DNA of 56,372 nucleotides from Candidatus Rokubacteria bacterium RIFCSPLOWO2_02_FULL_73_56 (GCA_001788495.1 MGCF01000103.1:1-56372); one strand, 5' to 3'; shown: positions 7,496-15,194, counted from the stretch's first letter. Program-made: numbers and translations. Notes: generated by a model not told the origin, from the letters alone.

Positions 7496-10380
7496 AGGAC
7501 TTCGGCCGGATGCCGGGCGCGGCGGCCCGCCAGGTGCTCGATCTGCTGGCGGCAGGAGACGCCCGGGGCGACCACCTCGGTGTCGGCCGCCGCCGCCCGG
7601 ACCGCGGGCGCCAGGCGGCGGTTGCCGAGGGTGACCGAGAGGTCGTAGTGCTCGCGCTCGAAGCCGAACGCGCCGGCCATCCCGCAGCAGCCCGAGTCCA
7701 CCTCCTCCACCTCGAAGCCCGCCCAGCGGAGCGCGGCCACCGTCGGCCCCGTGCCGACGAGCGCCTTCTGGTGGCAGTGGCCGTGCAGGAGCACCCGGCG
7801 CCCGCGGGCGGCGAACCCGAGCTCGAGGCCGCGCGCCCGCTCGCGGAGCAGGAACTCCTCGAGCAGGAAGCTCTGGCGCGCGACCGCGCGCGCCTCGTCC
7901 GTGCGCAGGAGGTCGACCGACTCGTCGCGCAGCGTGAGCAGGCAGGAGGGCTCGAGTCCGACGATCGCGACGCCGCGCGCCGCGTACGGTGCGAGTCGCC
8001 GCACGTTCCACGCCGCGTGCTCGCGCGCCTCGGCGAGCATGCCCTTGCTGATCAGGGGCCGGCCGCAGCACTTCCTGTCCACGAGCACCGCGCGGAAGCC
8101 CGCGGCCTCGAGGAGCCCGACCGCGGCCCGGCCGATCTCGGGCGAGTTGTACGTCGTGAAGGTGTCGTGGAACAGGACGACCTCGCCCCGGGGCGCCGCG
8201 GCGGGCGGCGCGTGGCGGGCGAACCAGGCGGTGAACGTCTCCGCGGCGAGCGCCGGGAGCGGCCGGCGCCGGTCGATCCCGGCCGCCTTCTCGAGGAGCC
8301 AGCGGCTCGGCGCGAGCCCCGAGAGCCAGTTGACGAGCGCGGGCATCCGGGCGCCGAGGCGGTTCACCCGCGCGATGCGCCCGAAGAGGCGGTTGCGGAG
8401 CGGCAGGCCGTTGGCCGCGTGGTAGTGGTGGAGGAACTCGTACTTGAGCTTCGCCATGTCCACGTTCGCGGGACACTCGGCCTTGCAGCCCTTGCACTCG
8501 AGGCAGAGGTCCATCACCTCGTAGAGGCGCCGGCCGGTGAACTCGGCCGGGGGCAGCCGGCCCGAGAGCACCGCACGCAGGGCGTTGGCGCGGCCGCGCG
8601 TCGAGTGCTCCTCGTCGCGCGTCGCCATGTAGGAGGGGCACATCGTGCCCTCGAGCGTCTTGCGGCAGGCGCCGACGCCGTTGCACATCTCGATCGACGC
8701 GGCGAACCCGCCCTGCGCCGAGAAGTCCAGGAGCGTCGCGGGCTCCCACGTCGTGTACCCGGCGCCGTAGCGGAGGTGCTCGGTGATCCCGGGCGAGGCC
8801 ACGATGTTCCCCGGGTTCATCCGACCCTCGGGGTCGAAGGCGCCCTTGAGCTCGCGGAACGCCTGCACGAGCCGCGGGCCGTACATGCGCTCGAGGTACG
8901 GGCTCCGCGCGCGGCCATCGCCGTGCTCGCTCGACATCGTGCCGCCGAACTCGAACACGAGGTCGAAGATCTCCCGGGCGATCGCCCGCACCTGCTCGAG
9001 GCCCCGCGGCGTCTTGAGGTTGATCACCGGGCGGATGTGCAGGCAGCCGACCGAGCAGTGGCCGTAGTAGGCGCCGACCGTGTCGTGCTTGGCGAAGATC
9101 TCGCGGAAGCGCGGGACGAACTCCGGCAGGTGCCGCGGCTCCACGCACGTGTCCTCGACGAAGGCGATCGGCTTCTTGTCGCCCTTCATGCCGAGCAGCA
9201 GGCCGAGCCCCGCCTTGCGGAGCTTCCAGATCGACTGCTGCTCGCCCGGGTCCAGCGCGACGTGGCTCGCGTAGCCCCACCGCTCGCGCGCCCGCCGCGC
9301 CTCGAGCGCCTCGACCTTGGCGCGCACCTCGGCGTCGCTCCCGCCCGCGTACTCGACGATCAGGATCGCGGCGGGGTCGCCCTGCACGAACCCCATGCGC
9401 GCGGCCTGCTCGATGTTGCCCCGGGCGAGGTCGAGGATCACCTTGTCGGTCAGCTCGACCGCGTACGGCCCGGTCTCGAGGATGGACTGCGAGGACTCGA
9501 GCGCTTCCTGCATGTCCCGGTAGTGGATGACGTCGAGCGCGGTCCGTGCGGGCCGCGGCACCAGGCGCACCTTGGCCTCGAGGACCGTGACGAGCGTGCC
9601 CTCGGAGCCCACGAGGAGCCGCGCCATGTTGAGCGGCGCGGGCCCCGCCGGCGGCCCGCCGGGCGTTCGCGCGGCGCCGTTCACCAGCTCGTTCAGGTTG
9701 TAGCCGGCCACGCGCCGCCAGTGCGTCGGGTAGCGCGCGCGGATCTCGTCGGCGTAGGTCGCGCGGAGGCGCGCGACCTCGCGGTAGATCCGGCCCTCGG
9801 GCCCGGGCAGCCGGCCCTTGGCCGCGAACGCCTCCGGCGTCACCTCGCCGAAGACGACGCGCGTGCCGTCGGCGAGCAGGCACGTCAGCTCGAGCACGTG
9901 CTCGACGGTGAGCCCGTAGGCGATCGAGTGGGAGCCGCCCGAGTTGTTGCCGAGCATCCCGCCGAGCGTCGCCCGGTTCGACGTCGAGGTGTCGGGGCCG
10001 AAGAGCAGGCCGAGCGGCCGCGCGTGGTGGTTCAGGTCGTCCTGCACGAGCCCGGGCTCCACGCGCGCCCAGCGCTCCTCGGCGTTGACCTCGAGCACCC
10101 GGCGCATGTGCCGGGAGAAGTCGAGGACGAGCGCGCGGTTCACCGTCTGGCCCGTCAGCGACGTGCCGCCGCCGCGCGGCAGGAGCGCCACCTGCTCGCG
10201 CCGCGCGATTTCCACCGCCGCCTGCACGTCCTCGGCGTCGCGCGGGATCACGACGCCGATCGGCTCCACCTGGTACATGGACGCGTCGGTCGAGTAGAGG
10301 AGGCGCGAGGCCGGATCGAAGCGGACGTCGCCGCGGACGGCCCGGCGCAGCGCGTGCCCGAGGTCGCTCACGGCGGCCAT
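7474..10380 (-). CDS. FAD-binding and Fe-S-binding dehydrogenase (D-lactate/2-hydroxyacid dehydrogenase, YdiJ-like)
   Basis: A 968-residue two-part enzyme. The N-terminal half is a PCMH-type FAD domain (PRDAEDVQAAVEIARREQ, then the PRGGGTSLTGQ loop) followed by the FAD-oxidase C domain. The C-terminal half has ferredoxin-like clusters (CNGVGACRKTLEGTMCP and CLECKGCKAECP) and two CCG domains (CCGRPLISKG, CCGMAGAFGFE) as in GlcF/HdrD. The family oxidises D-2-hydroxyacids and passes electrons to the membrane. The ATG at 10380 directly precedes the conserved domain; upstream frame extension lacks coding character. It precedes the TauE-like exporter gene, which overlaps its 3' end. Confidence 0.93.
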   Translation of the reverse strand: MAAVSDLGHALRRAVRGDVRFDPASRLLYSTDASMYQVEPIGVVIPRDAEDVQAAVEIARREQVALLPRGGGTSLTGQTVNRALVLDFSRHMRRVLEVNAEERWARVEPGLVQDDLNHHARPLGLLFGPDTSTSNRATLGGMLGNNSGGSHSIAYGLTVEHVLELTCLLADGTRVVFGEVTPEAFAAKGRLPGPEGRIYREVARLRATYADEIRARYPTHWRRVAGYNLNELVNGAARTPGGPPAGPAPLNMARLLVGSEGTLVTVLEAKVRLVPRPARTALDVIHYRDMQEALESSQSILETGPYAVELTDKVILDLARGNIEQAARMGFVQGDPAAILIVEYAGGSDAEVRAKVEALEARRARERWGYASHVALDPGEQQSIWKLRKAGLGLLLGMKGDKKPIAFVEDTCVEPRHLPEFVPRFREIFAKHDTVGAYYGHCSVGCLHIRPVINLKTPRGLEQVRAIAREIFDLVFEFGGTMSSEHGDGRARSPYLERMYGPRLVQAFRELKGAFDPEGRMNPGNIVASPGITEHLRYGAGYTTWEPATLLDFSAQGGFAASIEMCNGVGACRKTLEGTMCPSYMATRDEEHSTRGRANALRAVLSGRLPPAEFTGRRLYEVMDLCLECKGCKAECPANVDMAKLKYEFLHHYHAANGLPLRNRLFGRIARVNRLGARMPALVNWLSGLAPSRWLLEKAAGIDRRRPLPALAAETFTAWFARHAPPAAAPRGEVVLFHDTFTTYNSPEIGRAAVGLLEAAGFRAVLVDRKCCGRPLISKGMLAEAREHAAWNVRRLAPYAARGVAIVGLEPSCLLTLRDESVDLLRTDEARAVARQSFLLEEFLLRERARGLELGFAARGRRVLLHGHCHQKALVGTGPTVAALRWAGFEVEEVDSGCCGMAGAFGFEREHYDLSVTLGNRRLAPAVRAAAADTEVVAPGVSCRQQIEHLAGRRARHPAEVLWTAISR

Positions 10381-10428
10381 TATACCCGGGGCGCGGCGGC
10401 AGCTCAGACGCCGGTGAGAGTCTTCACG

Positions 10429-10434
10429 TAATAT
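10429..10434 (+). promoter_or_regulatory. Candidate -10 element of a leaderless promoter
   Basis: TAATAT lies 7 bp before the GTG start of the redoxin gene, in a gap of 61 bp between divergent genes. At this distance transcription would begin at or next to the start codon. No convincing -35 is seen. Similar arrangements occur before 29604 (TACCAT, 8 bp) and 52057 (TACACT, 6 bp). Confidence 0.4.
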
Positions 10435-10441
10435 AGCCGTC

Positions 10442-10939
10442 GTGGTCCGCGCCGTCGTCCTCCTCGCCGCCGTGCTCGCCCTCTGGGGCCGGGCCGAGGC
10501 CGCGCCCGCCGCGCCCGGGTTCAAGGTGCGCCTCCTCGACGGCAAGGGCACGGTGGACTCGCGCGAGCTGATCGGCAAGAAGGTCCTGGTGCTCCGCTTC
10601 CAGGCCTCGTACTGCAAGGTGTGCGTGGCCGAGTCGGCGGCGCTCGCCGAGCTCACCGCCCGCTACCGGCCGCGGGGCGTCGAGGTGCTCGCGCTCTTCG
10701 TCCAGGACACGACCGCCGACGTGCGGCGCTTCGTCGCCGCCCAGAAGGCGACCTACGACGTCGCCCTCGACCCGAAGCTCGCCGTCGGCAACCGCTTCGG
10801 CTTCAGGGGCACGCCCTACACCGTCGTCGTGGACCAGCGGGGCGAGATGGTCGCGCGCCTCCACGGCGCCAGCGCGCTCCGGCGCCTGCCGCGCATCCTC
10901 GACGAGGCCCTCGCCCGCGGCACCCGCCGCGCCCGCTGA
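10442..10939 (+). CDS. Exported thioredoxin-like (TlpA/redoxin) protein
   Basis: A 165-residue protein. A hydrophobic signal sequence of about 20 residues ends AEAAP, so it is probably periplasmic. The redoxin domain carries the redox pair Cys58-Lys-Val-Cys61 (SYCKVC), and GFRGTPYTVVVD supplies the cis-proline loop. Such proteins reduce periplasmic disulfides or peroxides. The start is GTG at 10442, only 7 bp after TAATAT (10429-10434), which suggests a leaderless transcript. It is divergent from the FAD/Fe-S dehydrogenase with 61 bp between starts. No maturation partner is adjacent, so the specific role is unknown. Confidence 0.85.
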   Translation: MVRAVVLLAAVLALWGRAEAAPAAPGFKVRLLDGKGTVDSRELIGKKVLVLRFQASYCKVCVAESAALAELTARYRPRGVEVLALFVQDTTADVRRFVAAQKATYDVALDPKLAVGNRFGFRGTPYTVVVDQRGEMVARLHGASALRRLPRILDEALARGTRRAR

Positions 10940-10985
10940 GCTGCTCGCCCACCCGGCACGGGCTCATAGCATCTGAGGCGGGGGC

Positions 10986-11014
10986 TTGTCGGCCCGCGCC
11001 CTGGCGCCTATAGT
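10986..11014 (+). promoter_or_regulatory. Sigma70-like promoter reading into the cassette array
   Basis: TTGTCG (10986-10991) and TATAGT (11009-11014) are separated by 17 bp, an excellent housekeeping-sigma match in a GC-rich region where AT-rich hexamers are rare. It points toward the three cassette genes, the nearest starting about 245 bp downstream, like an integron Pc promoter. Function is inferred. Confidence 0.55.
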
Positions 11015-11241
11015 GCCGCTCGGGAGGTCTCTGCGTATGGTCAGTGTCCTGAGTTCTCGGGCCACCGTGGCTGCGGGGCGGTCGGATATCCCTGACCTAG
11101 GCAATGCGGAGGCGATGAAGCGGCATAAGCGACAACCGGTCGCTGTTCAAGACAATTCTTGGCCTGCACAAAGGAGATCTGCCCGTTTCGCCAGGCGCCG
11201 CCAGCCAGCTCCCGCGTGCTGGCGAGTTCCACAGACATTGC

Positions 11242-11248
11242 GTTAGCT
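11242..11248 (+). other. attC/attI-type R' box (left boundary of cassette 1)
   Basis: GTTAGCT fits the GTTRRRY-type integron crossover box in all but one position and sits 11 bp before the start codon of the abortive-infection gene. With the R' boxes at 12099 and 12761 it delimits the first cassette. Only this half-site is clear; the rest of an attI or attC cannot be drawn confidently. Confidence 0.5.
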
Positions 11249-11258
11249 GGACTACGAC

Positions 11259-12029
11259 GTGTCGAGCCTCAAGTTCAGTGACCGTATGGTGCTCGAGAAA
11301 GCGTTCGGTATGGGCAGCGGCTACGTGCTCAACTTCTCGGATCGCACGTTCCAGGAGTTCATCTGGGGGCACGTTGGTCGGGACGTGTACGGCGGGGCCT
11401 ATTCGCAAAACGGGACGTCGAAGGCCAAGCATTTGCGCGCCTTCTGGGAGGTCGAATCCGACGAGGTGGTGGCCGCCCTGACAGACGCTCTGATCGATCA
11501 CGGGGTATCGAGCGGAACGATCTCCGAGGATCTCCGCCTTGCCGGCACAAAGATTGTGGAGCGTCTCCGTGGCGGCGGGGTTGTCGATCTTGACGCGCTT
11601 AGGCCAAACGTGGCCGAGCCGACGTTCGCCCGTCTCGCCCGTGCTGTCCGCGAGGCGATTGACGCGGGCAGGCCTGAAGAAGGCCTGGATCGCCTGCACA
11701 CATTTATCGTGAAGTATGTGCGAGTCTTGTGCGAGAAGCACGGGATTGACACGCCCCGAGACAAACCGCTGCACAGTCTGTTCGGCGAGTACGTAAAGAG
11801 ACTGCAGGCAGGGGGCGTGCTTCAGTCACAAATGACGATCCGAATCATGCGATCCGCCATCTCGTCGTTGGATGCTTTCAACGAGGTGCGCAACGAGCAG
11901 AGCTTCGCACATGACAATGAGATTCTTCGAAGTCACGAGGCGCTGTACATCTACAACCACATCGCCACCCTGGTGCGCTTCCTACAAGTGGTGGAAGGGG
12001 ATTCCCCGGGAATTGAACCCGACATGTGA
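11259..12029 (+). CDS. Abortive-infection family protein (Abi C-terminal domain), cassette 1
   Basis: A 256-residue protein. The N-terminal segment LEKAFGMGSGYVLNFSDRTF and the C-terminal segment around residues 168-245 (SLFGEYVK, then RIMRSAISSLDAFNEVRNEQ and SFAHDNEIL) match the abortive-infection proteins carrying the Abi_C domain, which arrest growth or kill the cell on phage infection. The RN...AHD pattern recalls HEPN-like RNase folds, but catalysis is not proven. Codon use is visibly less GC-rich than the chromosomal genes. The start is GTG at 11259, just after the R' box, and an attC lies directly after the stop, so the gene is a mobile cassette. Confidence 0.8.
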   Translation: MSSLKFSDRMVLEKAFGMGSGYVLNFSDRTFQEFIWGHVGRDVYGGAYSQNGTSKAKHLRAFWEVESDEVVAALTDALIDHGVSSGTISEDLRLAGTKIVERLRGGGVVDLDALRPNVAEPTFARLARAVREAIDAGRPEEGLDRLHTFIVKYVRVLCEKHGIDTPRDKPLHSLFGEYVKRLQAGGVLQSQMTIRIMRSAISSLDAFNEVRNEQSFAHDNEILRSHEALYIYNHIATLVRFLQVVEGDSPGIEPDM

Positions 12030-12047
12030 CGCTCAGACGCAATTGCC

Positions 12048-12105
12048 TTCTAACTACAGGATGCACCCGACGGCCTTCAGCCGCGGGTGATCCTGGGCGT
12101 TCGCC
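12048..12105 (+). other. attC recombination site of cassette 1
   Basis: The R'' box TTCTAAC (12048-12054) is followed by L'' AGGATGCACCCGACGGC (12058-12074), a 5-nt loop CTTCA, and L' GCCGCGGGTGATCCT (12080-12094). The arms form 15 base pairs with two unpaired bases (G12063, A12070) on one side only, the extrahelical-base arrangement that defines attC hairpins. R' is the degenerate GTTCGCC (12099-12105). Its position immediately after the Abi gene stop is as expected for a cassette. Confidence 0.8.
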
Positions 12106-12128
12106 GGCAAGGTGGACGATCGAGTGCG

Positions 12129-12701
12129 ATGGACATCTCTAACGCATGCCCGGACCTTCGCCTTTTGCTGGACGAGATGACAAGGTCGCCTTGCAATGAG
12201 CATCCGGCGCGCATTCGTCAACTGGGCGATGTCCATCAACACAGCATCAAGCTCGTCCCGGCTACCGACAGGCCGACGGCTCTACCCGACAAGTACACGT
12301 GCTTCATGCATGCCTTCGATCTCGTCGATTCCCGCGCTGTGATCGAAATCGCTCGCACGTTCAGCAAGACGTATCCGTCCGGCGCCTTCGTCACGTATCT
12401 TATCGACCATCACCACCTCTCCGAGATTAGGCACGAGGAGGCGCAGGACGGTGACCTCGTCGTCTACTCTTGCGCCGTGGGGATTGCCCACGCTGGAAAG
12501 ACCTTCACCGGGGGCAAGGTCATCTCGAAGTGGGGCACAGGGCTTCTCTGGGAGCATGCCTTGGCCGAAGTGCCCTCCAAGTACGGCGACGACGTCAGAT
12601 TCTTCCATGCACCACCCAAGCCGCTTGCCGAGCAAGCGTTCGTGGCCTACGCGAAGCAACGCGAAGGGGTGGAAGTCGTTGACCTCCTCCTTGGGCCGTA
12701 G
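12129..12701 (+). CDS. Cassette 2 protein of unknown function, possible cysteine hydrolase
   Basis: A 190-residue soluble protein I do not recognise by name. Cys58 (KYTCFMHAFDL) starts a predicted helix and is followed much later by His121 (GIAHAG) and the segment SKWGTGLLWEHALAEVP with Glu142/His143. A Cys at a helix start plus a strand His would suit an NlpC/P60 or papain-like fold; this is inference. ATG 12129 was chosen because the region upstream is the attC of cassette 1. Codon use is less GC-biased than neighbours. An attC follows the stop after 15 bp, making it the second cassette. Confidence 0.7.
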   Translation: MDISNACPDLRLLLDEMTRSPCNEHPARIRQLGDVHQHSIKLVPATDRPTALPDKYTCFMHAFDLVDSRAVIEIARTFSKTYPSGAFVTYLIDHHHLSEIRHEEAQDGDLVVYSCAVGIAHAGKTFTGGKVISKWGTGLLWEHALAEVPSKYGDDVRFFHAPPKPLAEQAFVAYAKQREGVEVVDLLLGP

Positions 12702-12716
12702 GCGAGGCGCCGTGCT

Positions 12717-12767
12717 GGCGAACCACCGGCTTGAGCGGACCGCTGCCGCTCAGCCCGAGCGTTGAGC
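12717..12767 (+). other. attC recombination site of cassette 2
   Basis: The R'' box GGCGAAC (12717-12723) and the perfect R' box GTTGAGC (12761-12767) flank paired arms: GGCT-T-GAGCGG (12728-12738) with CCGCTC-AGCC (12746-12755), leaving one extrahelical T. The loop is ACCGCTG. This 51-bp site is the most canonical of the three and directly precedes the third cassette gene. Confidence 0.82.
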
Positions 12768-12771
12768 GCGC

Positions 12772-13230
12772 ATGAGACTCGGTGGCTGGATACGGCTCTG
12801 GATCGTCTTGTCTTCCCTTTACCTGGTCGCTGTCGGCGTCGTCACGTGGTTCTCTCTCCCAAGGCCAGAGGCCATTCCTCACATCGAAGAGTTCTATGAG
12901 CGCCTTACACCCGAGCTCAGAAACAAACTCCTAGTGACCAGTGGCGACCGCCGGGATCGAACGGCCCTCCTTGATGAAGCCCGTCGCCGAGGGCTCATCG
13001 AAGAGGTCGAGATGCCGAACCAACACGTATTGACCTTCTCGAAGGACGTGCCGGACCGTGACAAGCAGATAGCTGCAAAGGCGTACTGGGCGATTGTTGA
13101 ACAAGCTGCGGCAAAACGGCGTGTGGGACATGTCTCTCTGGCGCTTCTCTGGTGGTTCGTCCCTGTAATCGGGCTGTTCGTGCTCGGCTGGGCTATGGGT
13201 TGGGTCTACCGTGGGTTCAAGCGTTCATGA
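12772..13230 (+). CDS. Cassette 3 small membrane protein of unknown function
   Basis: A 152-residue protein with two hydrophobic segments, about residues 7-28 (LWIVLSSLYLVAVGVVTWF) and 121-145 (LLWWFVPVIGLFVLGWAMGW), flanking a hydrophilic, charged middle of about 90 residues. Both ends would lie on the same side with a soluble loop between. Small two-helix membrane proteins are common in integron cassettes and have no assigned function. The ATG lies 5 bp after the R' box of the previous cassette, leaving little room for a ribosome site, so readthrough of the array or the GAGCG before it must serve. An attC follows. Confidence 0.7.
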   Translation: MRLGGWIRLWIVLSSLYLVAVGVVTWFSLPRPEAIPHIEEFYERLTPELRNKLLVTSGDRRDRTALLDEARRRGLIEEVEMPNQHVLTFSKDVPDRDKQIAAKAYWAIVEQAAAKRRVGHVSLALLWWFVPVIGLFVLGWAMGWVYRGFKRS

Positions 13231-13237
13231 AATCGCG

Positions 13238-13315
13238 CTCTAACCCGCGCATGAAGCGGACCCACTCCGGCGGGCTTCACCCGCCTGCGCCGGCCGCTGA
13301 TGCGCAGCATTGGGC
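13238..13315 (+). other. attC recombination site of cassette 3
   Basis: The R'' box CTCTAAC (13238-13244) is followed by L'' GCGCATGAAGCGG (13247-13259). L' CCGCTGATGCGC (13294-13305) pairs with it, leaving an unpaired G near 13253. A GC-rich inner hairpin fills the loop. R' is ATTGGGC (13309-13315), one base from GTTGGGC. It is the last recognisable cassette boundary before the transposase remnant. Confidence 0.72.
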
Positions 13316-13380
13316 GACAAGCGGCGCGGAAGTTGTCAGGTCGAATGAGACGGTCGGCATCGGAAATTTGTGAGTCGCCG

Positions 13381-13945
13381 TCATGAGCCGGCCCCCTCTG
13401 GCCCGGCAAGAACCAGCGCCGCCGGCGGCTTGTTGATCCACGCCACCGTCGGCAGCGGAGGCGGGACCGGTACCCCGCGGCGGAAACGCTCGGGGTGCGC
13501 ATGGTACGCGGCGCGCAGGACTGCGGCCCGGCGCTGCCACTTGGCCTCGGCGAGGCCGGAGTGGATGTCGTGGGGCGCCATCAGGCCGAGCGCGCCGTGA
13601 CGATGCTCAATGTTGTACCAAGGGAAGAAGCGCTGGCAGAACGCTTCGGCATCCTCGTAGCTCCCGAACCGGTCCGGGAAGTCGGGCCGGTACTCGAGAG
13701 TCTTAAACGGGGCCTCGGAGAAGGGATTGTCGTCGGAGACCTGGGGGCGGCTGTGCGAGGGCACCACGCCGAGGGTCGCGAGCAGCAGAGCGACCGGCTG
13801 GGAGGTCATCGACGGCCCGCGATCAGCATGCATAATGAGCTGGTCGGGGCCGATGCGCTGCCGCGAGGAGCTCTCGGCAATGAGGACCTTGGCGAGGGCG
13901 GCACTCTCGTGGCGGCCCAGCGCTTCTGGCTGACGCGAGGGGGTC
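13381..13945 (-). pseudogene. Truncated IS3-type transposase (integrase catalytic core), C-terminal part
   Basis: The frame reads about 185 residues of the DDE/rve catalytic domain: ...HESAALAKVLIAES, then MHADRGPSMTSQ, SRPQVSDDNPFSEAPFKTL, YRPDFPDRFGSYEDAEAFC and FFPWYNIEHRHGALG. This is the C-terminal half of an IS3-family (IS150-like) transposase; the D of HADRG and the E of SEAPFKTLEY are the later catalytic acids. The N-terminal half, including the first catalytic Asp and any orfA, is missing. The reading runs out next to the stop of the alcohol dehydrogenase gene (13946), so the element was truncated there. An ATG at 13833 is internal to the domain and not a real start. Confidence 0.82.
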
Positions 13946-15001
13946 TCACGTGGGCCGGAGCAGCACCTTGATCGCGCGGTCTTCCTTCTTGTCGAAGATC
14001 GCGTAACCCTTTGGCGCTTCGCCGAGCGGCATCGTGTGCGTGATGATCCGCGCGGGCCGGAGCTTGCCGCCCTGCACGAGCGGCAGCAGCGGCGCCATGT
14101 AGTTGCGCGCGTTGCAGATGCCCATCCGGAGGCTGAGGTCCTTGAAGAAGGCCTCGCGGGCCGGGAAGCCCAGGCTCGGCTCGACGTAGACGCCGACCGA
14201 GGAGACCGTCCCGCCCGCGCGCACCGCCTGGATCGCCTGGGTGAACGGGGTCTCGTGGCCGACGCACTCGAGCACCACGTCGGGCCCCCGGCCGCCCGTC
14301 AGGCGGCGGAGCTGCTCGGCGGGGTCGCCGCGGTCCAGGTGGACGGGCTCGGCGCCGAACTCCGCGGCGAGCGCGAGCCGGTAGTCCACGCGGTCCACCG
14401 CGAAGACGCGGGCGGGGCCGAAGAGCTGGGCCGACTGCAGCGCGAGCAGCCCGACCGGCCCGGCGCCGAACACCGCGACCGCGTCGCCCGGACGGATGCC
14501 GCCGTTCTCGGCGCAGAAGAAGCCGGTCGAGAGGATGTCGCCCAGGAACAGCGCGTCCTCGTCCGACATGCCCGCGGGCACGGGCTCCGTCATGTGGTCG
14601 GCGAACGGCACGCGGATCCGCTCGGCCTGGCCGCCCGGCCAGACGTGGCCCCAGCGCCCGCCGAACACCGCGCGCTCGGTCGTCGTGCACTGGGTCGGCA
14701 GCTTCCGCTGGCACCACTCGCAGCGCCCGCACGAGACCGAGAACGGCGCGAGCACGCGGTCGCCGGGCCTGACCTTCCGCACCTCCGGCCCCGCCTCCTC
14801 GACGACGCCCATGAACTCGTGGCCCATCACGGCCCCCGGCTGCACGAGCGCGCCGCCGCGGCCGTGGTACTGGTGCAGGTCCGAGCCGCAGACCGCGCTG
14901 GTCGTGATCCGCAGCACCACGTCGGTCGGCGCCACGATCTTCGGGTCCGGCACGGTCTCGACCCGGACGTCGCCCACCCCGCGGAACGCAATCGCCTTCA
15001 T
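13946..15001 (-). CDS. Zinc-dependent medium-chain alcohol/polyol dehydrogenase
   Basis: A 351-residue medium-chain dehydrogenase. Catalytic zinc ligands are in AVCGSDLH and GHEFMG. The structural zinc cysteines lie in CGRCEWCQRKLPTQC and the NAD(P) loop is VAVFGAGPVGLLA. It resembles glutathione-independent formaldehyde dehydrogenase or L-threonine dehydrogenase-like enzymes; the substrate cannot be fixed. A strong ribosome site (AAAGGAGGCGCGCC) precedes ATG 15001. The 3' end abuts the transposase remnant, but the C-terminus (AIKVLLRPT) looks natural, so the gene is probably intact. It is divergent from the beta-helix protein gene. Confidence 0.92.
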   Translation of the reverse strand: MKAIAFRGVGDVRVETVPDPKIVAPTDVVLRITTSAVCGSDLHQYHGRGGALVQPGAVMGHEFMGVVEEAGPEVRKVRPGDRVLAPFSVSCGRCEWCQRKLPTQCTTTERAVFGGRWGHVWPGGQAERIRVPFADHMTEPVPAGMSDEDALFLGDILSTGFFCAENGGIRPGDAVAVFGAGPVGLLALQSAQLFGPARVFAVDRVDYRLALAAEFGAEPVHLDRGDPAEQLRRLTGGRGPDVVLECVGHETPFTQAIQAVRAGGTVSSVGVYVEPSLGFPAREAFFKDLSLRMGICNARNYMAPLLPLVQGGKLRPARIITHTMPLGEAPKGYAIFDKKEDRAIKVLLRPT

Positions 15002-15095
15002 GGCGCGCCTCCTTTCCTCTCGGCCAGAGTCCCTTCTATCACGCCCCGGCGCGTCCGGCACGCCGGACCTTCCGGAAACCCGGCCGTCAATGCGC

Positions 15096-15125
15096 TTGAC
15101 GTCCCTGATCCGTTTACGCTAGATT
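15096..15125 (+). promoter_or_regulatory. Sigma70-like promoter of the beta-helix gene
   Basis: TTGACG (15096-15101) and TAGATT (15120-15125) are separated by 18 bp, in the gap between divergent genes and 69 bp before the ATG at 15195. This is a good consensus match for a GC-rich genome and predicts a leader of about 60 nt. Confidence 0.6.
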
Positions 15126-15194
15126 CCGGCCCCGGTTGCTCCGTGGCGCCGAGCCGTTCCCCATTCGATCGACGATGTGTGGAGGGTGATCGCG

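Larger units (their letters stand above)
10940..11258. other. Intergenic segment at the left edge of the cassette island
   Basis: A 319-bp gap without a confident gene. It contains a promoter-like sequence (10986-11014) and ends with an attC-type R' box GTTAGCT (11242-11248). One short frame, 11037-11246 (69 codons, ATG preceded by GGGAGG), is possible; its stop TAG lies inside the R' box, which happens in some cassettes, but the very basic product resembles no family I know. An imperfect palindrome (about 11179-11235) could be a decayed attC, but no R'' box is recognisable. Base composition drops here relative to the chromosome. Confidence 0.5.

Noticed and set aside
10379-10384. TATAAT on the minus strand at the FAD/Fe-S dehydrogenase start
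   Set aside because: The hexamer overlaps the ATG itself, so it cannot be the -10 for that start, and no suitable downstream start exists. Probably chance.
11037-11246. Possible 69-codon gene before the first cassette
   Set aside because: It has a ribosome-like site and a stop inside the R' box, but the product is Arg-rich with no recognisable features and no clear attC follows it. Left as part of the intergenic segment.
11097-11774. Antisense frame across the Abi gene
   Set aside because: The plus-strand frame matches a known family and fits the cassette boundaries; the antisense product has no family signal.
13381-13833. Complete small transposase gene starting at an ATG
   Set aside because: The ATG is inside the catalytic domain (MHADRG) and domain sequence continues upstream in the same frame, so the gene is truncated, not complete.
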